Origin: Cymodocea nodosa
Lineage: Eukaryota; Streptophyta; Magnoliopsida; Alismatales; Cymodoceaceae
Length of the DNA: 64,000 nt
Assembly (NCBI GenBank): GCA_036874045.1
Contig: JAZBRI010000008.1
Coordinates: forward strand, 2,867,001 to 2,931,000
Reading direction: 5' to 3'
Position numbers and translations under genes: made by a program. A model generated the notes under the pieces. It had not been told where the DNA came from. It saw only the letters and a list, made by a program, of their open reading frames with translations, and did not search any database. This document shows, piece after piece, positions 38,201 through 50,200 of the stretch (position 1 is the stretch's first letter; each line of letters begins with the position of its first letter).

Positions 38201-41200
38201 CACCAAAAATGACTCTGCTACTGACTCCTATCCTTTCACCAGGTATCTTCTTTTTTCAACAGATTGATGGTGGGGTGTTGATGGGTTTTTCTTGGGTCGA
38301 TAGAGTTGTTTTGGTAGTATTTTAACTACTGAGAATGGATTAATTGTTTTAGAAGTATTTTCATGGGCAATGCACTGGGGGGTCTTTTTGGTTTTATGTG
38401 TACTTGGGGTTTCACCATGGTGGTCACGGTGATGGGATGAAGTTCAAATATTGGTGAAGTTGAGCTTAGGTCTTCCTTTTTACTTGATTTTTGTGGTAGG
38501 TGAATGGAGTGCACTGTTCTTGTTGGCATTTTCTTTTTGTACTTTTGGTTTGGTGTTGAAATCAATTATTGATTTTGTGTGCAAATGGGCGTTTTACCAT
38601 GGAAATATACCTAAAGAAGTGTATATATATATATACATGTCTGGTCTGTTTGTTGTGGTTATCTGCTGGAGCTTGCTTGGTTTCTAATCTTAAAAACCAA
38701 TATTTCCTCTGGTGGCAAATTAAAAAGTATGTAGAAGAAGGGAAATCCATGGAAAGAGAAGGAAAAATAGAGGAGGTAGAAGAAAAAAGAACCATGTGGG
38801 TGACAGTTGGATGGCAATCTCCTGTTGTCAACATCTTTTTCTGGAAGGCAAAATTGCAATGTGAGGTGGTTTTAAAAACCAATATTTCCTCTGGTGGAAA
38901 ATTTAAAAATATGCAGAAGAACAAGAAGAGTCAGTGGGAAGGGGAAGAAAAAATAGAGGAAGAACAACTTGACAGCAGCACAACTCCCGTTGCCAACATC
39001 TTCTTCCAGAAGGTGAAAATTTGATGGTAGTGGATGCAAAGTGTTTTCATTCAAGGGTATCTTTGGAATAGAGAATGCAAAATCAGTTAGTGTTTTTATG
39101 TATGGTATAGATATAGAATATCATGGAGCACAAGAATGAAAGAAAAGAAAATGTTGAATAGGTCATGAGGAATAGAAACTAATTTCTATTTTCAGTTTAT
39201 AATGAATAGGAACCTGAAGATTGAATATTGGCATGCTTTCAATGAGTATGCAAATAGCGGTTCGGAGAGAAGAGAGAGCTCTGCCAGCTCTTTGGATGGA
39301 CATTACCAATCGCAAGTATGGGAAGCTTTGTTCTAGCAATAATGCTGCACTCTCTCAGTGTCAAGGGTCAGAAACTCTTTATTCTAGGTTGGCATTGAGT
39401 CTCTACATCAGTGTTTCTACCCCTATATTAGCTATAAAGTTGAGGGTTGGGAATTGGGACAGAGGATCATCTTCTGGCCGGATTGTTGGTTGTGAGAGTT
39501 AGTCCTTAGCATAAGGTTTCCTGCTTTTCTCCAGCTGGTCATAGACCCTGGTGCAACTATGGCTGAGCTGGGGGTCATCGAGGATGGTTCGTGGTCTTGG
39601 AACTTGAGTTTCAGAGGTGATCGCCAGGATTGGGTGGTTGGATGAGCAGTTGCTGGGTTTCTTGACTAATCTTCCTCCACCACAGCAGGTAGAAGATCTA
39701 TTTCTTTGATGATGTAGCTGTTTTGGTCAGTACATGCTCAAAGACCGCTATCATGTGCTGGATGGAAGCTATGAAGAGGTTTGGAAACCACATCAGTACA
39801 TTTGGAGGAATGAATCTCCCCTTAAGGGTAGAGATTTCGTATGATGCTTCATGCATGGAAGGGTGGTGACTAAGGCCTTTCAAAAAGAAATTTATGGGGG
39901 AATCTGATCTGTTATATAGTCTGTGTGATAAAGCAGATGAAAGTCTAGATTACTTATTCTTCATATGTGAGATGGCCACTGTTGTCCAATAAAGTGGTGA
40001 TGGATGTATGCTCTTCTTCTTGCTAGAACATTTCATATCCATGGTTACAGATTTGGTGAAGGGCTAATCTTCATGCTGCCTGGGAGGGTATGTTCCTCCT
40101 GGGCAAAGTAGCCAGCACACTGTTTATCAGACTATTTGGCCACGGAGGAGTTTGTTGGTTCCCTGATGGAAGTTAGCTCTAAGGATGAGCTCACTGGGCA
40201 ACTGGATAGTTTAATTTTTGGGATGGGCTCTTAATTGTTTCTTAGCCTTGTTTCATTGAAGCACTTGGTTGCCATTTCTTTTTGTTTCTGTTGTTCCCTC
40301 CATTTTTCCTTGCTGGTCTTTCTTTGTCATTGCCAATATGGATCAACCTTATTTGAAGTGAAAAAAAAAAACCTTATTTGAAGTGATGAGATTCACCTTT
40401 TTTTCTCTCAGAAATACCAGAAGGTTACTATGCTTAAGTAATGCTTATTTTTAATCAACCAATAGTTGAGTTCTAGTTCATGTAATTGAATTGATCAAAA
40501 AAATGCTGGCAGTTGTCAAAAGTCTAAGTTTATAAAACAACTTTAGCTGCAACTTATACTAGCCAAGGCTTTATTATCTAAATCCTTGTTTGTCAAATTA
40601 ATTTTTTCTGGAGATATAATATAATTATTTTGTAGGTTCCCCTTGCCTAATTGCATTTACAATCATCTGTTGAGTCATTGAGTTGTCAATTTATTTTCAT
40701 TTTTTTTGGATATTTAAAATCGGAACTGTTATTTAATTTTATTCATCTAACTTGGTTAAATACTTGATTAATTTAATTGTTTTCAGCAAGGTGTTCAAAA
40801 GGTTTTAGATGTGAGGTTTCATCCGGATGGACTTGCACAACTTATCTGCAGCTCTAATGAGGTGCTTGTCATATGTTTCCTCTACATTCATAATTAGTAG
40901 TGCTTCGCAATTTCCTTTTAATCCCTATTATGCCTTTTCTTGTTTCTCTGCCCTTTTGGTTTCCATTATTGCTTGTTCCTTTCTTGCTTATTTTGTGTTT
41001 TTTTGCTTGAGTACCTATTACCTTGATAGTTTTCCATTTTGATTCGTTTGTATTTATTTTTGCAACTATTTTTTAAATTTGCAAGTATTCAACTCATTAC
41101 CTCAAAAGGGTTCATATTTATGAAAACAAATGGTACTCTTGCCACCTTGCAGTTTCTTTTCTTTTCCTCTTTTAGAATTTTTTTCTCATATCTTCTATCA

Positions 41201-44200
41201 ACATCTTGATTTAATCTGTTGAATTTGCACTCAAGAATGATAAATTTCATATACAGCCTCCAAATGAACTACTACTCTACAATCTTCATTCAGGAAGAGG
41301 TGTCGAACTTACAGGTCACAACTGCCAGGTATATACACTTCAAAAAAATATAGGCAGGTATACTAACTTGATTTTAGTTTGAGCATATATCATTTTTTCC
41401 AAAATGTACATCATCATCATTTGAGCAGCATCAAGTAAAATATATTAAAATCATGAAAAGCAGGGTGCCTACACAGGCTGTAGGCAAACTGAAAATAAAC
41501 AACACAGAAAGCAGTAAAGAGGACAAGCAGCAAGTGATTTACAGGAAGTAAATCTTTTTTTCCGAAGAGAATAGAGTGAATCATATTTAATTGAAATAAT
41601 TTCATCCAAAAAAGACTTGTTCAAAGTGGCCAATTCAGTAAAAGAGAAAGAAAATAAAACCATGATAACACATAAAATAGGATAGATACTCTGTCCCTGG
41701 AGTTACAATTTTTTTTTTTGTAAAGGTAGGATGGATGTCATTAATTAAAACTAATCAGATACGCATGAGGCAACAACACATAACCCAAAGAGAACTAGCC
41801 AAAAAGCCTATCAGCTCAAAAAAGGTGAAAATTATAAATCCCCACCAAAAGCCAAAAAAACAATTTGTGCTTGGGGCAACAAAAACTTCCCACAAAGTGT
41901 CAACCGTTCTGGTCTTCTTCTTGCTCCATATCTGCTTAATGCTTCTTGAAATTCTTCACTTGGCCACCAAGGAGTATCTCCAATGCTCTTTCAATGATCA
42001 ATGAATCTAGCCATTCCATTGTATCAATATAGGCTACAGGATAGCTTGTCAAAGTCTAGATTTTCTTTTGAGTCTTCCAATGACTTAGATGTAGCCTCAC
42101 AATATGCATCCTCAATGTTGTAGTCATGTATGACGCTTGCTGTCTATTCATGTCCCAGAAGTTACAAATTTTATCCCTCCAGAAAGAAAAATCTAACACC
42201 CATGGAGCAATGTCCTTTGCATCCAGTCTTTAGTCCCAGAATATGATGTCATTCCTAGCCGGTTTGATAGACCAGCAATTCACATGATTCATCAGAATGA
42301 CCTTCCCTTTTGCTTTAGTTAACTTGCCCTTGATAATAGGTTAAGCCTTGGATATTAAGTTCTCCACAGACATGGTTTGAATCTTATCCTGCACCACATG
42401 AGAGCCTTTTGTCAATGTCCATATCAGTCATCCTATAGAAAGAGTAGAGAGGATCTAATCCCCTATCTAGTTACCGATGGTATAGATTATTGTTAGCATG
42501 TAATGTGCAAGTTTTTACATAAAGGTGTTGAGAATGTAGGATCGAGCTGAGGCTAACAAACAACTTTTCAAGGATGAAACAAATAAAGAAAATAATCAAC
42601 ATTACTACAAACAAGGCATACCAATATTTACGTGAAAAATCTCTTCAGTGTGAAGATTAAAAATCATAGGTCCTAAGGTTCACTCCCAAATCTTCCATTA
42701 TGATCAATAATAAGTTCAAAAGAGTTTTTTCTAGTAAATAATTAGAGGCATTACATGCACATCAAATGATATCAATGACATAAGCAACAACACAAACAAG
42801 AGATTAAATAATTTTACCTAAACTCGACTTCCTCTATTTTAGAAAATTCTGCTATTATTATGTTACTCCAAAAATTACAAAATTTGGTAGGAATGAAACT
42901 CTACTAATCCCTGAATCATTGAAAAAATTTTAGTCAAATCAGACTTCATTTTGCCCTTTAAGTTGGCCTTCTATTAATGGAGTACATTGTAGAATCATAG
43001 TAATGAACTTTTTCTAGATATCTTTTTGAATCTAACTTTAAATTGCTTTGATCTTTGATCCAACCATCTAAAATGTGGAGCTTCAAGTCATGAACAAGCT
43101 GACAAAGTTTTAGCTCGATCTGATTGTAAAAGACTCTTTGATTGACCTTTTGATTAAGATGATGTAGCAACCTAGGGTAAGAAGAAAAATTATCACTACT
43201 CTCTTCTTAGGAAAAATGTGTTGTTATCTTTCCCTCTGTCCATCCATTAAGCCTAATAGGTTAAGTGGGTAAATTACACAAAGATCATTTTGTTATAAAT
43301 ATATGACAATGTGGGTCATCCTTCATGAGGAGGGAAACTTGACAAACTCTCTCTCCTAACTATATACAATCTACCAACCCTGTAATCTAGTTGCAAGTAT
43401 TTAGCTTATCTTTCGTTATTACTTTAGTTAACATATTAACTCCATTGTCATCAATATACATCTTTTCAAACTCAACTTTCTTAGAGTTCACCATGTCTTG
43501 AATTCAATGATATTGAATTTTGATATGCTTGACTTAGAGTAGAATGACGAATTCTTACTCAAATGGATTGCACTTTGACTATTACTATATAGTACAAATT
43601 TATTTTGCACAATTCCAATTTCTTCAAGCATTCTCTTCAGTCATATCATCTTTTTGTAGACTTTTGTAACTGTAATAAATTCAACTTCTGTGGTAGACAA
43701 TGAAATATATTTTTGTAATCTAGATTGTCATGAAATAACTCCTCTTGCATAGGTAAATAAATACAATGAAGTGAATTTTAAGTTATTCATATCTCCTACC
43801 ATATCTAAATCTGTATAACTAATCAACGTTGATTCTCTACTACCAAAATAGATCTTTAAATTTGAATTACTATAGAGGTATCTTATAATCTACTTCACAA
43901 CTTCTTAATGTTGTTTTCCAAGATTTTTAAAAAAATTGCTTACTATACTAACAAAATAGGTAATATCTGGTTTAGTACACACTATAGTATACATCAAGTT
44001 CTCAATAATTGAGGTATATGGAACATTTTTCATTTCCCTTTTCTTTTTATCAAGGTTCTTAACCTATTTGTTGGGTTTCCCTCCTCATGGAGGATGACCT
44101 ACATTATCATATATTTATGACATAAGGATCTTTGTGTAATTTACTCACTTAACCTATTAAGGTTAGTAGATGGAGGGAGGGAAAAATAACAACACATTTT

Positions 44201-47200
44201 ACTTGAGAAGAGAGTGGTGGCTATTTTTCTTCTTACTCTAGGTTGTTGTATCACTTTGATCTAAAGGTTAATTGGAAGGACTTTTGCAATCAGATCAAGT
44301 TGAAACTTTGCCAACTTGTTTGTGACTTGAAACTTTTCATTTTGGATAGTTGGATCAAAGATCAGAGCAATTTAGAATCAAATTTGAAGAGATTTTCAAA
44401 AGAAGTTTATCACTACAATTTTGTAGCGCACCCCCTTAGTAGAAGGTTTACTTGGAGGGGCGAAATGAAGTTCAATTTGTTTGAAATTTTGGGGGGGTTT
44501 GTGTGACCAAGAAATAATGGGAAATAAGAGAAAATGAAATGATGGAACAAATTTTCTCATCATTTCCTGTAAGTGTCAACAAAAATGGTAAAAGATGATT
44601 TTCTGTTATTTTCTTCCATATTAAAGAAAATATTTCTTTCCGTTTCTCACCTTACCTATTCAAAAATGATAGACTTATAATATAATAAATAATATATAAT
44701 TATAATAAATTAAAATATATTAAAATAAATAATAACATTAACATGATATCAAGAAGTATAATTATAATAATAAATTAATAAATAATAGCATATTATAATT
44801 ATAATAGATTAAAATAAAAAATAATGTTGAAGAATGATACTAGATTATAATACATTAAAATATAATCACATTAAAGTTATAAGAATAAATAATACATTAA
44901 CATATTCAACAACTTAATATAGGTTAAATAAGTAACATTAATTCCAACATAGCTTAATAATATTAAATAATACATTAACATATTATTTCTGAAAAAATTT
45001 AGATTATAATAAACAATGTTGTTTATGTTAATTACAAATATATTATTTCACATGTTACATCTATATTTAATGAAATGTTAATATATACTATAATATTTAA
45101 AATATTACTTTTCAAATATAATATTTTTTAATTTATTATTAATTTTTTAAAAATTATTAAAATTTTAATTTCCTATCATTTTTATCAAGTTAAAAGTAAA
45201 TTTTGTCAATTTATTATTTAATATTTTAAAAATTATTAAATAATACAAATTTTCAATCATTCCCTCTAATGATTGTGTTAGGCTAACCTCTTTTACATCT
45301 GCCTTTGTATCTTTTCCTTTTTTATGTAATGGTATGAGAATGGTTGATGTTGAGATGCCTAGTTTTATGATCATTGTCCTATGTAGCACTGTGAAATCTT
45401 GTTCTCTGGTGAAGGGACTAAGTGGCCTGTATTACTCTTGAGTCTTGAGCATCTTCTCTTCTAGGCTATTTGTTGTCTCCATGTGCCCCACTACTAACAT
45501 CATCATCACACATACTGTCATCATCATTATTGCCATCTAATTCTAGTGTTCTTTTGCTTGGCCAATTACTTGCTTCGTCCAAAATTTGTTGGGCATTCTC
45601 TTGAAGTCATTCTGTTATTGGATTTTCATCACTTGAATTTCTATAGATAAATGCAACATCAATTGGAGCCAAAATTTCTTTGTATGTTCTTCATTTAGAG
45701 TTTCATGTACAAACACCAAATCTTTCAATCTCTGTGCGTCTTACCACTGCCTCCATTTTGGACTTTTTCAATATGATTTGATCTTTTCTGTGCACTAATG
45801 CATTTGTGGAAAAATGTGGTGTTTTGTTTCCCTTATTGCCAAATGCTCTTGATCTTTGCCTCTAAATGATTTCAGGCTCTGTGTAGTGTTCCAGTAGCAG
45901 CTTGGCATTTGATCTATCCTCTCTTTCTTCAACTGTCAAGGAGCAGAGTCTTCTCTTGAACACCAAGGGATAGAATCTGATCCATGCATTGCATCTTATG
46001 TAGTGTTATCCTTTTACTAAACTCCCTCTTCCAGTCCAAAACTGTAGTCTGCACAAAAGATTTAACCCAGTTTGAGTCATTTCATTGGATCATTTCCCCT
46101 GTAAAAGGTCCCCCAAAGGAGCACTCTTCTGGTGGCTAACACAGTTTTTGGAAACTTTAACTACTGTGTTGCTTTCACTGTGGCAGTGGTATCGTAGCAG
46201 CATGCTGTCATTCACTTTTGGAGCTGATCTTTGTTATGGAGTGGAGTTCTAGAGCAGACTGCATGCTTTCACACTGGAGTTCTCTTCGGTGGAGCAGCAA
46301 ATATTGTATCATTATGAAAAAAATGATGTTGGACACCAGTAACCATCTGGATTGGACATCCAGACATGTATATGCATACAGATGACTGGACATCTAGAAA
46401 TCCAGTCGTGTATATGCATGCAGATCATCAGACATCCGGACTTGGTTATCATTCGTCATCTGGTCTTAAGATCTCTCAAAAATCTTGGTTATAACTAGAT
46501 GTCCAGTGATAACTGAATCTGGACGTTCAGTCATCCGTATGCATATACATGACTGGATATCTGTAAGCACTAGTAACCATCTTTATGCAGGTTTTTAATA
46601 ATTCATATACATGACAATTGAAAAATTTTCCCAGATTTTTTCCACAGTATATTAATCTTTCATTGTTTTCCACACTACATTATTTTTTCCACAGCACAGT
46701 AATTGAGTTCTCAGCATCATTTATTTTTTTTCCCAGATTTTTTTCAAAATGCTCAGGTGACAGAACACACCTACTCTTTTGTTGCGTGTGGAAGAAAGGT
46801 TGATCCTTTCATGCACCCAAAAAGAATGGAAATGACCAGTAAGAGATTGGGAGCAACCATGACAATTACTGTACGACACATTTATGTTTGGTTGGAGGAG
46901 TGAAATAAAGTGTGCCCTGCAGTGATTTGCATGATTGGGAGCATTTGTGAGTGTTGCCAAATGCTCCCTAAATCATGTTGACCCATTGATGCTGCCAATA
47001 CTGCCGAGCAAGGATTTAGAAATTGAGATGGATCGGCAAAATTTTGTCATTCTATCTTGGATTTCATTTTGACTGATCTTGATATCCCATATATTCTTGA
47101 AAATATGATGAATCAAACAATTTTCCATTGAAAATTAGGTTTGTCAGATTGACAGATCATTTGATTCAACATATATTTTGAGTTGTTAAGGGTTGGATCA

Positions 47201-50200
47201 GTCAATCGACGGGTTTAATTGATCCAAAGAAGGGTTCTCTACTTAGTCTTCGTTGACCTTCAACTTTAGTAACCTTCAAAGGGTTCTCTGCCAACCGTTG
47301 AAGCCTTCATTGTCAACTGCTAAAACTTTCTTCCTCCTTTCCCACCATTAGAACCCATTAGGGTTTTCAAGTGGGTGGGGAGCGTTGAAGAAGGATGGAG
47401 GCAGTGACGTACGTGGAAGAGAAGATAAAAACAAAAGGGTAGAAAGAGAGAAATAGAAAAAAGAAAAGAAGAAAAGAAAAAAGGAGAGAGAAAGAAAACA
47501 AGAAAACGGAAAGGGAAGAGAGAAGAAAAAATGAAAAAAATTACATAAAAAATGGTTAAAGTATTAAAAAATCAAAAAATTTTAATTTTTTTTTGACAAT
47601 TTTGTTTACTTATGAATAGCATTTTTCTTATTCTCACAAACTTTATTTGCTATTTTTTAATTATTTCTCATGAGATTTTTTAAAAAACTATTAACTACAT
47701 TATTTGAATAAAAATTTATAATTTATAATTTTTAATTATGGGGATTATAGAAAAGGGAAAGAAAAAAGGTAAAAAAGAGAAGGGAAGAGAGAAGGAAAAA
47801 ATGAAAAAAGAAAGGAAATGTTTTCAGTTATTTGTACATGATTTAAGACTTTTCTCATGCATGTGACTATTACATCTCTATCTAATTGATATTTTAAGCA
47901 TGATAATTGCCTAGAAAATTTATCTAGGTGTTTTTATATGCTTATCATAACTTGCTTAATCTTATTCTTGAGTTTTATTTTGAAATTTTAAATTTTTTGA
48001 CTGTTTTCACATAAGTATTGTATTTTCACCAATATAATCCTCGATCTTCAATATGTTTCCCCTTTTTGGAGGACCAATTATTGATACAATACTGACTTTT
48101 AAAATCTTTGCTGAGTTAGATAATTCAGATAGAAATTCAGATTGTTAGTATTCAGAGGATCCTAAACACAGGTGCAACCCATTCCTTCCCGTCCATTGCA
48201 TTCTTGAAGAGGACCGCTGAAATAGAGAAGGATTCAATTTTTTTCTCCACAGCTGGAAGAAGCCTCTAGCAAATAATGTGTTTGTTTCTGGTGATGTCAT
48301 CGAGAATCATGCAAAATACTGAGTTTATGTTACTGTTGATATTACCTTCTAGTTTGAATTGTTGATATATGTGAAACATAAACTTTACAAGAAAAATATA
48401 AGTTATGATAATTCGGTAAGGAGTTAAATTATATTTTGTTTCATGTAGGCTTCTGAATTTATGGGATAAAGTTGCTGACCTTTATTACCAAACATTCAGA
48501 AATTTGCATAACATTTAGTTTGTTAAATTTAAAACTTAAAGCTAGAGTTTCATAAATGAATAGATAAAAGGAAGTTTACATCACTGAAGTTTGCCAATAC
48601 TTGGCTTTCTTATTTACATAAAAACTCTAATCAGTAGGACCGACGCAAATTTTCTCTGTACCATTGTTGGAAACAAAATATTAGCCAAGAATCAGTTGTC
48701 GTGGAAAATGATTTTATTAGAAGAAATTTTTTGTTCAATAGTCATAAATCATAATTTTATTATTATCATCTCGATAATCTTTGCGATGGTAATTCATTTG
48801 TCATAATTTTTGTGGCAGTGAATGAACTTTTTAACATAGATTTCTTTTCCTTTATAAATAATTATTACTTTGGTATATGATGTTATTAAAATTGTATGAT
48901 TAATTGCAAAGCAGCTGAATTGGTCTTTGTTGAAATGTTATTATTTAAATATTTTTAAGGGCACCATTCAATCCTTGAACGGGAAACATCTTTCAATTGT
49001 GACCGACCACAAGGCAAAGAAATCAATTGAATTTCTGAGATTCATTGATTTTGTGTTGTTTAAGATTTACCATATATTTCTGGGAAAAAAAATTCATTTT
49101 ATCAATATTTTGCTTCATTCTGCAAATATTTGGTATTTTTTGCTATTATGATCATCTTTTGATGTTTCATACCTGATGATTTCATAGCCAGCAGTTTTCT
49201 TTATTGCCACCAAAGGTTGTGGTGAAATTTAAAAAGGTAAAACAAGATAAAAAATTGCTTGGTTAGAAATAGTGAAAAAGATTTAAGTATACAATTTAAT
49301 TATGGATAGAATTATAGAAATAAATGGAAGGAAGGATTCATATAGTTGACACACATATTGGGATTAAGACATTGATTGTACCACAAAGGTCTTGCTATTA
49401 ATCTCTCGATGTCATGGTTATTAAGTTCTAAGGGGTACTTTTGTATTTTGGATAGATCCAAGCCATTGAGTTTGCTGTGAAGGGTGCCAGCATTGTTTCA
49501 TGTGGTGGCAGCTTAGTGAAGGTGCCTTTTTTTTTTGGAATTTTATTAAATATTTATGAGGAGTGTGATAGTCCATGTACATGATCTCACAATTAGTTGT
49601 TGTATGCTTCCATTTTAGGTTTGGGATTCTACTACTGGTTCTTGCCTTTTTACATTTGGGCTTTATGATGATGCACAAACTACAGTTGGACACGTGAAAA
49701 AAATAAATGCCATGACTGTTAACAGATGGCAATCTTGTATGTTTCACTTACCTTCTGCTTGTTATTAGTCTAGTATTGAATATAACACTAAAGAAGGGTA
49801 CATCTTTTTTTCCCTGGAATATGCCTTATATTGGGATTCATCTTTTTTTCCCTGGAATGTGTCTATGGTAACACAAAGTCAGGAACTTGAAGTAATACAT
49901 GTTTACTATGCTTATTTATATGTGAATCATATTTTAATCTTCAAGAGTTATAATAGATGGTGAATTTACATCAGTTGTGCAGATTTATTTACTCTAAGTC
50001 ACCAATTGCCTTTTTTTCAATGCACCCAAAATATATCATTGACTTCATATTATAGTGTCTTTAAACTATTTCCAATAGGCCTTAGCACCAAAATGCTGGT
50101 TCTAGGCCACAAAATGTTGTTTCCCTGTATCACTGTTATTGCTTTGAAATGGGAAAAACTCTATTGTGAATACAATGTTCAAGAAAGCCCCCGAAGTCAC

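Noticed and set aside
38569-39024. 151-codon + strand open frame
   Set aside because: It covers a tandem duplication inside intron 6 and shows no domain.
42958-44506. Two similar short 'proteins' on opposite strands (about 70 and 87 codons)
   Set aside because: They are the same segment of an inverted LTR pair, so similarity reflects LTR homology, not a gene family.
48960-49150. Possible gypsy RNase H motif (VTDHKA-like)
   Set aside because: Only a six-residue resemblance; no neighbouring RT or integrase motifs in the same orientation.
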